Shown: positions 25,269 to 32,633, counted from the first letter of the stretch. The stretch: 64,000 nt of DNA from Haloferax marisrubri (GCF_001469875.2 NZ_LOPW02000004.1:1-64000); one strand, 5' to 3'. Numbers and translations are program-made. The notes: generated by a model not told the origin, from the sequence alone.

Positions 25269-25885
25269 GCGTACGCCTCCTGAGTCTCCGCGCGGTGCAG
25301 CACGTTCATCCGCTTGTCGAAGACGACGTACTGATACGGCTCGGTCGGGAGGTCGTCGCGCGGAATCGAGAAGTACCGCAGAAAGCCGTCGTGGAACACG
25401 GCCCACTCACCGACCCACACCCAGAACTTGCATTGCTTGATGGGCGTGTATTCGAGGTCAGACGGGTCCTGCGTGGCGATGACGACCTTCAGCCCCTTGT
25501 CGCGGTCCTCGTGGAGCATCCGCTTCACCGGGTTGTCCGACTCGACCTCGCCGTCGGGGAGGACGTTCTGCGCCTCGTCGAAGATGACCTGCGTCGGGAA
25601 GCCGGTCGCCTCGTGGTACTCGTGGGCGACCGTCCGCGCCTGCCGCGCCGTTTCGAGCGGGGAGTCGGTCACCCAGTTCAGTCGCGTCGCGTCCGACGCG
25701 CGAGCTTCGCCGACCGAGCGGACCGTCGCGGCGTCGTCGAGGTCGCGCCCGGTGATGCCGTCGGTGTTGGTGAAGTTGACCCAGATGCTCAGGCCGGGGA
25801 ACTCGGCTTGCATCTCGCGCAGCAGGGTCGTCTTCCCACCGCCGGAGTCGCCGGTAACGACCGTGTGGTACGCCTGCATCGTCAC
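25265..25885 (-). CDS. Packaging-type P-loop ATPase of the provirus
   Basis: A 206-residue FtsK/HerA-like ATPase. Walker A is GDSGGGKTT (residues 12-20), Walker B QVIFDE (99-104), and a motif-3 glutamine is in IATQDP (Q139). Its small size matches the genome-packaging ATPases of membrane-containing icosahedral viruses, which translocate DNA through a vertex. The GTG at 25885 overlaps the upstream stop as GTGA; an ATG two codons later is possible. It lies in an operon with small membrane proteins and a nuclease. Confidence 0.85.
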   Translation of the reverse strand: MTMQAYHTVVTGDSGGGKTTLLREMQAEFPGLSIWVNFTNTDGITGRDLDDAATVRSVGEARASDATRLNWVTDSPLETARQARTVAHEYHEATGFPTQVIFDEAQNVLPDGEVESDNPVKRMLHEDRDKGLKVVIATQDPSDLEYTPIKQCKFWVWVGEWAVFHDGFLRYFSIPRDDLPTEPYQYVVFDKRMNVLHRAETQEAYA

Positions 25886-26334
25886 GCACCTCCGACACCC
25901 GCGAGCGGAGCGAGGTCGTCGTCGAGGTCCTCGTCGTTCTGACCGCTGTCGTTCTCGTCTCCGTTCCCGTCCTGCGCCGTCTCCGACGGGAGGTACTGGA
26001 GCCCGAGGAGAGTCGTTCCGACGGCTCCGTCGACCACGGGCGGCGTGCCGTCGCCACCACTCACGCGGATGAGCATCCGCAGGAGGTAGTGCGACCCTCG
26101 CGGGAGGTCCGGGTACTCTGACCGAACCTGGCTGACCGCCGGACCCGTCGCGTCCGCATCGAAGAGCGCCGCGAAGACACCTCCCGAGGAGTCCCCGTCG
26201 TTCTTCCCGGCGTCAGCCTCCGCACCCTCAGCGGCCGCGTGGTTCGCCGCACCGCCCACGTTCGGAACGCCGGCGTTGCGGACGAACGTGTCGCCCGGCG
26301 ACGGTGGGGACGGTGTCTCGCCGTCCTCAGGCAT
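25882..26334 (-). CDS. Hypothetical acidic provirus protein
   Basis: A 150-residue protein with Pro/Gly/Asp-rich, probably disordered ends and a central folded segment (VSQVRSEYPDLPRGSHYLLRMLIRV). No family is recognised. It overlaps the zinc-finger gene upstream by 8 bp and the ATPase downstream by 4 bp. It might be a minor virion protein or an ATPase partner, which is inference from position. Confidence 0.6.
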   Translation of the reverse strand: MPEDGETPSPPSPGDTFVRNAGVPNVGGAANHAAAEGAEADAGKNDGDSSGGVFAALFDADATGPAVSQVRSEYPDLPRGSHYLLRMLIRVSGGDGTPPVVDGAVGTTLLGLQYLPSETAQDGNGDENDSGQNDEDLDDDLAPLAGVGGA

Positions 26335-26788
26335 CGTACGCCTCCCCGCACTCGATGCAGACGCGGTCGTACTGGGTCAGAACCGCCGTGTTCTTCGCGG
26401 ACGGGTTGCGAGCGCGCAGAACAGCGTCGGCGTCGACGTAGTCGTCCGACCCGCAGTCGGGGCACCCGTCGACCTCCTCGGTGTCCTTGCCACCGTCCGT
26501 GATGGGTTCAGGCGCACCGTGGATGGGGTTTCCGCCGTCGGTCATCGCCTTCTGAGTGTCCGACACTTCGATGTCCCCCGATTCGGCCGGGTTCGCCGGG
26601 TCACTATCGGGGACTGAACCGCGCTCGCCGGCTGGCTCACCAGCGCCGTCGAGGGGCTGAATCATCGTGTCCCAGTCTCGAAGCGGACACCCCGGCCGGT
26701 GGTTGTGGATTCCCTGCGCCGCGTAGAACAGTCCGCAATGCTCGCATTGCTGGTCCGTGGGGTTCTGAGGCTCTTTACTGCCGTTCAT
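26327..26788 (-). CDS. Provirus protein with two zinc motifs
   Basis: A 153-residue protein. Near the N-terminus CEHCGLFYAAQGIHNHRPGC makes a C2HC-type finger; the C-terminus has CPDCGSDDYVDAD and then CIECGEAYDA, a four-Cys ribbon. The linker is Gly/Glu/Asp-rich. The ATG at 26788 overlaps the preceding gene stop as ATGA. It probably binds DNA or protein and may regulate late genes. Confidence 0.65.
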   Translation of the reverse strand: MNGSKEPQNPTDQQCEHCGLFYAAQGIHNHRPGCPLRDWDTMIQPLDGAGEPAGERGSVPDSDPANPAESGDIEVSDTQKAMTDGGNPIHGAPEPITDGGKDTEEVDGCPDCGSDDYVDADAVLRARNPSAKNTAVLTQYDRVCIECGEAYDA

Positions 26789-26967
26789 GCGATGAGCCCT
26801 CCGAGCATCGAGACGCCCGACTGAGTGAAGTGTACTGCACCGCTGAGTGCGCCACACTCGCCGAGGATGCCGATTCCGAACGCTCCTTTCACGAATGGTC
26901 TCGTCTCGTCCGAAGCCCGGAGATAGGCCACGAGCGTGCCGAGAACTAGTGTCGGGTAGCCAATCAT
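26785..26967 (-). CDS. Small membrane protein, first gene of packaging operon
   Basis: A 60-residue protein (MIGYPTLVLGTLVAYLRA and onward) with two hydrophobic segments, the second GAFGIGILGECGALSGAV. A TATA-like ttattttaca on the minus strand near 26997-27006 lies about 30 bp above the ATG, so the transcript may have a very short leader. It could be a virion membrane protein or holin. Confidence 0.5.
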   Translation of the reverse strand: MIGYPTLVLGTLVAYLRASDETRPFVKGAFGIGILGECGALSGAVHFTQSGVSMLGGLIA

Positions 26968-27019
26968 ACTGTGTCGAACAGTCAGGCGACCGTGAATGTA
27001 AAATAACGAGTGCTGTACG

Positions 27020-27046
27020 ACGCTCAATAATTGAATTGTTGAGCGT
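27020..27046. promoter_or_regulatory. Palindromic operator between the two structural operons
   Basis: The sequence has arms acgctcaa and ttgagcgt around an AT-rich centre (taattgaattg). It is nearly perfect over 27 bp and shares tcaataattga with the site at RHH gene B. It lies 51 bp upstream of the plus-strand ATG at 27097 and 53 bp upstream of the minus-strand ATG at 26967, so one bound regulator could control both late operons. Confidence 0.7.
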
Positions 27047-27096
27047 ATTCTACTACACTTCCAACTTTTTCACAATCGCCCGTTGTCGGAAATGGA

Positions 27097-27294
27097 ATGA
27101 CGAAAGTACCACTTGAACTACTCGGCATCGAGGTCGATACTGACGACCCCGGTGAATCCGCACAGAACCTCGGTCTCGGGGTTATCGGCGTCACCCTCAC
27201 GATGGCCGTCGTCGGAGCAGGAGCGTATCTGTACAACACCGCACGGCAGAAGGCCGGCGTCACCGACGACGACGTGAACATTCCGGGGGTCTAA
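27097..27294 (+). CDS. Small one-helix membrane protein, first gene of capsid operon
   Basis: A 65-residue protein with one helix (LGVIGVTLTMAVVGAGAYLY) and acidic ends. It is followed after 3 bp by the first capsid candidate. The location suggests a virion membrane protein. Confidence 0.6.
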   Translation: MTKVPLELLGIEVDTDDPGESAQNLGLGVIGVTLTMAVVGAGAYLYNTARQKAGVTDDDVNIPGV

Positions 27295-27297
27295 TCG

Positions 27298-27804
27298 ATG
27301 CCAGATACCCTCGCCTACAACGAAGACCTCGCCGAACTTGACGGCGACGTGCGACCCATCCGCGGCAGCGACCTCGACCAAGACACGCTCAAGTCCGGCT
27401 CGGAGGTCACGGTCTACCGCGAGAAGGTCCCGCAGGACAAGGACCTATGGTTCGGTGCGGGCGGGAAGGACCGCGAAAGCGCGGACTCCTCGCCCATGCA
27501 CGCGGACATCGTCGCCACGGGCAACGGGTCGGGCACCGCGGGCGACACCATCGGCGGCACGCTCTACGCCGCAATCACCGACTCCGAAGGCCGTGCGATG
27601 TTCACGCGCAAGCTCGGAGACCTCGAACTTCTCTCCGAGTACGCCAGCGAGTCGCCCACCGAGCGCCCGCTGATGTACTCGCTCGCTCCGTACGCGACGG
27701 CGGGTCGGTACATCGAGTTCCGCATCGACGCCGACAGCGCATCGGACGGCAAGGAAATCGACCCGGCTAACAGCGACGTGATGCTGTACCGGAGTTCGCT
27801 GTAG
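27298..27804 (+). CDS. Capsid-candidate protein 1 (beta-rich)
   Basis: A 168-residue soluble acidic protein, MPDTLAYNEDLAELDGDVRP onward. It contains many short beta-type stretches (EVTVYREKVP, TIGGTLYAAITDSEG, YIEFRIDADS) and no cysteine, membrane helix or signal. Size, composition and position before two similar proteins fit the single-jelly-roll major capsid proteins of SH1/SNJ1/P23-77-type viruses. This is inferred from organisation; I cannot show sequence homology here. Confidence 0.6.
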   Translation: MPDTLAYNEDLAELDGDVRPIRGSDLDQDTLKSGSEVTVYREKVPQDKDLWFGAGGKDRESADSSPMHADIVATGNGSGTAGDTIGGTLYAAITDSEGRAMFTRKLGDLELLSEYASESPTERPLMYSLAPYATAGRYIEFRIDADSASDGKEIDPANSDVMLYRSSL

Positions 27805-27814
27805 AGGTCCCACC

Positions 27815-28258
27815 ATGGGAATTTTATCGAAGCTCACGACCGACGAGCGCCGCGAGACGCCGCACCTGCAGGACCCGGTACCAGCGGACACGACCGGCTT
27901 CGAGACGACTTGGACCGCGTCGGCCGACTGTACCGTCGAGAAGCTCCGAATCTGGGCCGTCCCCGGTTCCGAGGACGCGCTGAAGTTGTACCCGAAGATT
28001 CGACGCGTCCGTGGTGACCCGGACAACCCAGAATCGCACGAAGACACCGACATCCCGACCTACAGCGACGACGGTGAGGCGTTCATCACCGGCGAGCCCG
28101 ACGGCGATGTCTACCATGTGAACGCAGAGATGAACGAAGGAGACCAAATCGTCATCATCGCCGACAACGCGAGTACCGACTTCAGCTACAGGTTCCGCGC
28201 GCTCCCGACCGTTGATTATCTCGGCGGGATTCGGCGCGTCATCGGAGGGGTGTTCTAG
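27815..28258 (+). CDS. Capsid-candidate protein 2 (beta-rich)
   Basis: A 147-residue soluble protein starting MGILSKLTTDERRETPHLQD. The pattern of beta strands (CTVEKLRIWAVPG, ALKLYPKIRRVRG, DVYHVNAEMNEGDQIVIIADN, FSYRFRALPTVD) is like a jelly-roll. A Gly-rich C-terminus (LGGIRRVIGGVF) could be an interaction tail. It starts 10 bp after candidate 1. Assignment is by context. Confidence 0.6.
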   Translation: MGILSKLTTDERRETPHLQDPVPADTTGFETTWTASADCTVEKLRIWAVPGSEDALKLYPKIRRVRGDPDNPESHEDTDIPTYSDDGEAFITGEPDGDVYHVNAEMNEGDQIVIIADNASTDFSYRFRALPTVDYLGGIRRVIGGVF

Positions 28259-28750
28259 ATGCCCGGGCGCGCGCCGTGGGGACAAGCTGGGACAAAAGAG
28301 AGTGGAGAGACTCTCGCCGTGAACAACCGTCCGAAGGTACTTCGTAAAGACCTCACACAAACCTCGACGCTTACAGCAGGAGAGTCAGAGACCGTCGAAC
28401 TGTACGCGCCGAGCGGGTCGGTCTACACCGTAAAGGGAGCGGCACTTATCGCCAAACCGCCGTCGGGCGCGACAGGTGGGACTCACTTCTTCCAAGTCGA
28501 GTCGCTCGGCAAGGTCGCGGTCTTGCTCGGGCGCTCGGACTATACTGCGCAAGTCAAGTGGAACAACGGCCACTTCTTCACAGCGAACCAAACGATGGAG
28601 CCAGCCGAAGAGTCGGCCGCTATCCAGTCATTCTACGGGTCGATGGCAACTGCAGATGAACCAGTCAGAGTTGAATACTACAACAATTTGGACGTGGACC
28701 AGACGAACGAGCGAACCATCGAATTCCTCATCGAGGAAGTGAGCTACTGA
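28259..28750 (+). CDS. Capsid-candidate protein 3 (beta-rich)
   Basis: A 163-residue soluble protein rich in beta segments: ESETVELYAPSGSVYTVKGAALIAK, THFFQVESLGKVAVLLG, AQVKWNNGHFF, EPVRVEYYNNLD, RTIEFLIEEVSY. The ATG at 28259 follows the previous stop directly; a GTG at 28319 would give 143 residues and fits the strand pattern better, so the start is uncertain. It looks like another jelly-roll-like virion protein. Confidence 0.6.
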   Translation: MPGRAPWGQAGTKESGETLAVNNRPKVLRKDLTQTSTLTAGESETVELYAPSGSVYTVKGAALIAKPPSGATGGTHFFQVESLGKVAVLLGRSDYTAQVKWNNGHFFTANQTMEPAEESAAIQSFYGSMATADEPVRVEYYNNLDVDQTNERTIEFLIEEVSY

Positions 28751-28908
28751 TGCCGGACCAATACCCCGGACCTCAGGAGGCAGAAGAGAACAAAACGTAT
28801 CTCTACGACGCACCTCACGGAGAGTCAGTCACGGCGACCGTCACAGAGAAATCCATCGACGAGGACGGTTCGGTGTCTGTCTCACTTATCTACGGAGGTA
28901 GCGACTGA
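28750..28908 (+). CDS. 52-residue virion-operon protein
   Basis: It encodes MPDQYPGPQEAEENKTYLYD and then a short beta section (SVTATVTEKSIDEDGSVSVS). Its ATG shares one base with the previous stop (TGATG), as does its own stop with the next ATG. It is likely a small beta-hairpin virion or cementing protein. No family is recognised. Confidence 0.6.
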   Translation: MPDQYPGPQEAEENKTYLYDAPHGESVTATVTEKSIDEDGSVSVSLIYGGSD

Positions 28909-29528
28909 TGGTCATCGCACCATCTCGTGACTCTCCCTCTGCCGGCGAGCGCGTCGACCCGCGCACTCCTGCCGAAGAACTCGCCGACCAGTTGGGCGGC
29001 GGTGGCGATGACGACGACTCGCCCGGCGGCGGAAACAACCACGACCTCACAACGACTGACCCGACCATCGCCGGCGACTCGCCCTCGTCGAACGACTCGT
29101 TCGACCCCGACGACCAGACGCTCGGCTCCGGGTCGCTCGGGACGGACCTCTCGACCGACGACGGCACGTCGCAGACCGGCGACCCTCGCGACTCCAACGA
29201 GGTCGATGTCGACGACTCGTCGGACCCCAGCGACTCCTCGCCCGCGGGCGGCGCGGGGATGTGGGACGCTATCGACCGCTTCACCGGCAGTCCCGACGGG
29301 ACCACCGAACAGATTGCCGAGAGCGGCGGGAACCCGCTGGAGTTCTCGCAGGCCGTCTCCGACGTGCTCTCAGAGATGAACATCTCTGAGGCGATGCCCT
29401 CGCTGCTGACCGACGGCCTCGACGCCGACGGCGAGTCGTCGGACAGCCGGCTGCTCGCCATCGGCGCGGCCGCGGTCGCGGTCGTCGGTGTCGGCCTCGC
29501 CGCAGTCGTCGGAGGTGACGACTCGTGA
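28908..29528 (+). CDS. Acidic disordered protein with C-terminal membrane helix
   Basis: A 206-residue protein. Residues 1-125 are Asp/Ser/Gly/Pro-rich and probably disordered; a helical region follows (DAIDRFTGSPDGTTEQ to FSQAVSDVLSEMNISEAMPS). The last 25 residues are a membrane helix (LLAIGAAAVAVVGVGLAAVVGG). The topology suits a virion protein that sits in the internal membrane and reaches toward the capsid. Confidence 0.6.
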   Translation: MVIAPSRDSPSAGERVDPRTPAEELADQLGGGGDDDDSPGGGNNHDLTTTDPTIAGDSPSSNDSFDPDDQTLGSGSLGTDLSTDDGTSQTGDPRDSNEVDVDDSSDPSDSSPAGGAGMWDAIDRFTGSPDGTTEQIAESGGNPLEFSQAVSDVLSEMNISEAMPSLLTDGLDADGESSDSRLLAIGAAAVAVVGVGLAAVVGGDDS

Positions 29529-29713
29529 TTGGCTCCGAGTGGGGGTCCGAGGGAGAGCTGACGGTCACCGCTCAGGGCTCCGACTCTGACTCCGACCTCC
29601 CGGCCGACGAGAACCCGTCGGTCTCCGGTTCGGGGTGGTCGGTCGTGATGGACAAGCGGGTGTGGGCGGCGGCGGTCGTCGTCGGCCTCGCCCTCGTGCT
29701 CGGAGGGTCGTGA
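29525..29713 (+). CDS. Small one-helix membrane protein
   Basis: A 62-residue protein starting with GTG that overlaps the previous stop as GTGA. It has an acidic Ser/Asp-rich N-terminal part and the C-terminal helix VWAAAVVVGLALVLGGS. It belongs to the run of tail-anchored virion-membrane candidates. Confidence 0.55.
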   Translation: MIGSEWGSEGELTVTAQGSDSDSDLPADENPSVSGSGWSVVMDKRVWAAAVVVGLALVLGGS

Positions 29714-30057
29714 TGTCGGAGACTGACATCTCGCTCGACCGCGCGCCTCGCGCCGACGACATCCAGTCGGCGCTCCGTCGACTCGGCTACGGCGACGACA
29801 TCGTGTCGTCGGTCTCGGTCGACTCGGGCGACCCGCGCGGCCCGCTCCAGAACCGGTGGGTGAGCCTGAGCGCCGGCGGCGAGAGCGTCCGGGTCACCGA
29901 CGACCTCGACGCCTCGACGTGGGAGTCGACGACCGAGTCGGTCCTCGACAAGTTCCGCGACGCGCGTCCGGTTCCGTCCGGGCTCTCCGCCGGGATGGTC
30001 GCCGCCGCGGTCGCCGCGGTCGTCGGTGTCGCCGCGGTCGTCTTCGGGGGTGGCTGA
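29713..30057 (+). CDS. Tail-anchored provirus protein
   Basis: A 114-residue protein. I use the ATG at 29713 because it overlaps the previous stop (TGATG); the longer frame from 29635 is a shadow. The N-terminal 90 residues are a small folded domain (DIQSALRRLGYGDDIVSSVSV, then RWVSLSAGGESVRVTDDLDA) and the C-terminus is a helix (GMVAAAVAAVVGVAAVVFGGG). Confidence 0.6.
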   Translation: MSETDISLDRAPRADDIQSALRRLGYGDDIVSSVSVDSGDPRGPLQNRWVSLSAGGESVRVTDDLDASTWESTTESVLDKFRDARPVPSGLSAGMVAAAVAAVVGVAAVVFGGG

Positions 30058-30445
30058 CGTGGTCGACCTCAACGGTCCCGGCACCTTCGGCGACGGCAGC
30101 AACAACTGGCTCGGCGGCATCGGCGACTTCGTCAGCGACCCCGGTCAGGCAGTCCGCGACCCGTACGACACGGTAGCTGGCACGGCCGATGCCGCCGCGC
30201 TCAACTTCGACGAGGGCGTCGGTGGGCTCGTCTCGTTGTTCGACGACGAAGCCGGGAACACCGCTGGTCCGGGCGGGACGCCGTGGATAGAGGACCCGCA
30301 GGACGGGCAGGCGTCGAACCCGACGCGCGGGACAGGACTCGCCGCGAAGGTGTGGATTGTCGTCGCGGTCGTCGTTGGGCTTGTGCTCCTGTATCTGCTC
30401 CGTCCGCTGCTCGCAATCATCGCGGGGGTGGTCGGCGGTGAGTGA
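30050..30445 (+). CDS. Tail-anchored glycine-rich provirus protein
   Basis: A 131-residue protein starting at GTG 30050 (MADVVDLNGPGTFGDGSNNW), overlapping the previous gene by 8 bp. It has a Gly/Asn/Asp-rich N-terminus and a strong C-terminal helix (VWIVVAVVVGLVLLYLLRPLLAIIAGV). It resembles virion membrane proteins in type only. Confidence 0.6.
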   Translation: MADVVDLNGPGTFGDGSNNWLGGIGDFVSDPGQAVRDPYDTVAGTADAAALNFDEGVGGLVSLFDDEAGNTAGPGGTPWIEDPQDGQASNPTRGTGLAAKVWIVVAVVVGLVLLYLLRPLLAIIAGVVGGE

Positions 30446-30701
30446 CGCGCTCGCGATGTTCGTCGACGTCGGCTGGCTCGGGAGCGTGACCGACGTGGCA
30501 ACGTTCATCGCGGTCGCGGTCGCACTCGCCCGGCGCGAGCTTCGTGACCGTCGCGTCGAGGCTGCTCTAGTCGCGCTGGCGAAGGCGGACCCACACGTCG
30601 ACGCGCATCAGGTTGCACGAGACCTCGCACTCTCCGTCGATGACGACGCAGTCCGAGCAGTCCTGGCCGACGGCGGGCGGGAGGACGACGATGGTCGCTG
30701 A
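30438..30701 (+). CDS. Small membrane-associated provirus protein
   Basis: An 87-residue protein starting at GTG 30438. The N-terminus has one helix (SVTDVATFIAVAVALA), and the rest is basic then acidic helix (RRELRDRRVEAALVALAKAD). It overlaps the genes on both sides. Confidence 0.5.
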   Translation: MSDALAMFVDVGWLGSVTDVATFIAVAVALARRELRDRRVEAALVALAKADPHVDAHQVARDLALSVDDDAVRAVLADGGREDDDGR

Positions 30702-30831
30702 CCTCGGCTGGCTGTCGGCGGAGGTTGACATGCCGCTGTGGGCCATCCTCACCCTCGCTGGCTACCAGCGCGTGACCACGATGCTCACGAACGCGCGGGC
30801 GCGGCGACGCGACCGCGATGACTCAGCGTGA
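30691..30831 (+). CDS. 46-residue provirus micro-protein
   Basis: It encodes MVADLGWLSAEVDMPLWAIL and a basic C-terminus ending RARRRDRDDSA. It has one marginal hydrophobic helix. It overlaps the previous gene by 11 bp and is the last gene of the plus-strand operon. Confidence 0.45.
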   Translation: MVADLGWLSAEVDMPLWAILTLAGYQRVTTMLTNARARRRDRDDSA

Positions 30832-30936
30832 CGCGTCGGGCCACTCCCAGAATAGTTTCGAACGAAGTTTGCCCGCAGTTACCAGTTAGGTATTTTCTGT
30901 GCCGGTTCCAGTATCTTCAGTCAGCTCATAAAAACG

Positions 30937-31344
30937 CTATACTCTGAACTCAATTCCATCCTCATCTTGTACAATTTCGCCACCGTTCGAACCCCGAACG
31001 GCGGCATCACCCTCAACAACAATGGCAGTCGTTTGGTTTTCTGAGGTGGAGTCCTCCAAACTAAATTCACCTCCTTTCTCAGAAGTCATTATGATTTTTG
31101 ACTCACTATCTAAATGTGAGTTATTAATCCGAATAGGGCCGTTTTCAGCGATGAATCGAATCGCCTCTTGAGAGATTACTTGAGCACCCTCAATATCTAT
31201 CTCTGGAATCTCGTTGGCGAGTTCTTTTGAGACTTCTTCTGGGTCTGTTTTTCCGTTCGCAATCGCTTTCTGAATTGTTGACCACACCGCACTCGAGGCA
31301 ACACCCACGCCCATATCCGACAGAACTGGTTCGATTCCAGACAT
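30937..31344 (-). CDS. AT-rich hypothetical cargo gene of the provirus
   Basis: A 135-residue protein with Asn/Ser/Ile-rich composition and codon use clearly more AT-rich than its neighbours. The N-terminal part is helical (SAVWSTIQKAIANG) and the C-terminal part looks like a small beta-helix (IRINNSHLDSESKIIMTSEKGGEFSLEDS). A good TATA element (ttttaagtatatt on the minus strand, about 25 bp above the ATG) gives it its own promoter. It is convergent with the capsid operon and may be a lysogenic-conversion or defence gene; function unknown. Confidence 0.6.
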   Translation of the reverse strand: MSGIEPVLSDMGVGVASSAVWSTIQKAIANGKTDPEEVSKELANEIPEIDIEGAQVISQEAIRFIAENGPIRINNSHLDSESKIIMTSEKGGEFSLEDSTSENQTTAIVVEGDAAVRGSNGGEIVQDEDGIEFRV

Positions 31345-31435
31345 GAGTTAGCATATTTCAGTAATATACTTAAAACTAGGTTAGCGAAGTTGTGCCGCCT
31401 ACTGCACCTGAGATTGCGAAATGATTCTCAGACGG

Positions 31436-31846
31436 TCACTCTGTAGTCTCCTCAGGACGGTAGACGATGATGTCGCCCCACTTCGGTGCGATGTACCCCT
31501 CTTGTTCGAGCGGCTTCAGGACGCGACGACGGACGGCGTCTTTCGGGATACCCGCTCGCTCGGCGACCTTCGAGATAGCGGTCCCAACGTCGAGGCGACG
31601 ACCGCTCGGGTCGTAGGCCTCGGCGGTCCGCCGGAGCGCCATGTAGCCGTCTCGAAGCGCCTCGTCGTCTGGGAGGTTGTCGTCGTCGGGCTCGTCGCGC
31701 ACGGTTCGCGCGACCTCTTCCATGTGCGTCCGCAGGTCGTCGCTTATCGACCCGTCGAGGGCGCTGGTGTAGTCGTCCTTCAGGTTCTCGTCGACGCGGA
31801 CGGTCACCGTCGTGCTCTCGGTCCGCTCGGTCTTCATTCGGCTCAT
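31436..31846 (-). CDS. Two-part DNA-binding regulator of the provirus
   Basis: A 136-residue protein. The N-terminus (STTVTVRVDENLKDDYTSAL) has a ribbon-helix-helix-like strand and helix, and the C-terminal 60 residues form a winged helix (VGTAISKVAERAGIPKDAVRRRVLKPLEQEGYI). The ATG at 31846 overlaps the upstream stop as ATGA. It is the last gene of the operon next to attR and probably regulates provirus genes. Confidence 0.7.
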   Translation of the reverse strand: MSRMKTERTESTTVTVRVDENLKDDYTSALDGSISDDLRTHMEEVARTVRDEPDDDNLPDDEALRDGYMALRRTAEAYDPSGRRLDVGTAISKVAERAGIPKDAVRRRVLKPLEQEGYIAPKWGDIIVYRPEETTE

Positions 31847-32034
31847 AGGGCACCTCTGTACTGCAGCGTTTCACAGTCGTAATACGCAGACGGGGCGGGG
31901 ATACGGAGTATGGCAGTACGCCCCCCCGTGGTCGTACGAGGAGGCCTATTCGCGCGGGGGTGTGCGCGCCCGCGTGAGCGCCGGGGCTGGTCGACTCGTG
32001 GTGCTGGTGCTCGGGAGTGGGTGGTGCAGGTCAT
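31843..32034 (-). CDS. 63-residue protein between SWIM gene and regulator
   Basis: An Arg/Pro-rich protein (MTCTTHSRAPAPRVDQPRRS onward, ending YYDCETLQYRGAL). The only support is its exact ATGA overlap with both neighbours, the same coupling seen throughout the element. The composition alone would not distinguish it from a shadow frame. Confidence 0.4.
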   Translation of the reverse strand: MTCTTHSRAPAPRVDQPRRSRGRAHPRANRPPRTTTGGRTAILRIPAPSAYYDCETLQYRGAL

Positions 32035-32633
32035 AGCTGGTCCTCCGGGCGGCCGAAGACTCGTCCGTCGTGTCCGGTGGTCGGTTCCTCGACGATGTCG
32101 CCACCGTCGGCGACGAGGTCGGGCGCGTCAGTCCACTCGTGCTCAGGGTCGTCGGTCGTTCCCTCGGAGCACTCGGCGGGCGGGGGGGCCTCTCCGTCGG
32201 GCGAGACGGCACCGCAGCGACGGCAGTTCTGGCGCGGGAAATCCTCACCACCGTCGGCGACGAGGTCGGGCTCGGGTTCGGTTGCGTTCGGTGCGACGTG
32301 CTCGGCGGTGTCGTGGGCGGTGATGGGGTCGTCGGTGACATCGCGCCCGGCGGCGTCTCCGAAGTGGTTGTGTGACCACTCGGCTTTCCGCAGGACGCAC
32401 AGGTGGGCGCACGGCGAGTCCTCGTCGTCGCGGAACTCGAAGCCCTTGCAGTCGCACCCGCCGACACGAGCACCGCGCTCCTTGCCGTACTCGACGGCGT
32501 GCGTCTCGCCACCCGGCAGGGTAACGAGGTAGGTCGTCGGGCCGGTGCGCTCGACCAGCGCGGCGACGGGGTCGCCTCGCTCCCACGAGGTCGTCGACTC
32601 GTCACGCTCGCGCTTGAAGTCGAGATACTGCAC
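32031..32633 (-). CDS. SWIM zinc-finger protein
   Basis: A 200-residue protein starting at GTG 32633, which overlaps the stop of the 34-residue protein by one base. The SWIM motif is CDCKGFEFRDDEDSPCAH (CxCx(n)CxH) near residues 58-76, preceded by the usual strand YLVTLPGGETHAVEYG. A second metal site is likely at CRRCGAVS with a later Cys. SWIM domains bind DNA or proteins and are widespread in haloarchaeal mobile elements. A longer upstream frame exists but overlaps the small zinc ribbon. Confidence 0.8.
   Translation of the reverse strand: MQYLDFKRERDESTTSWERGDPVAALVERTGPTTYLVTLPGGETHAVEYGKERGARVGGCDCKGFEFRDDEDSPCAHLCVLRKAEWSHNHFGDAAGRDVTDDPITAHDTAEHVAPNATEPEPDLVADGGEDFPRQNCRRCGAVSPDGEAPPPAECSEGTTDDPEHEWTDAPDLVADGGDIVEEPTTGHDGRVFGRPEDQL

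Noticed and set aside
31860-32030. Plus-strand GC-rich frame (31910-32323) as a provirus gene
   Set aside because: It is Arg/Gly-rich, lies opposite the SWIM gene and the 63-residue ORF, and breaks the overlap pattern of the operon.
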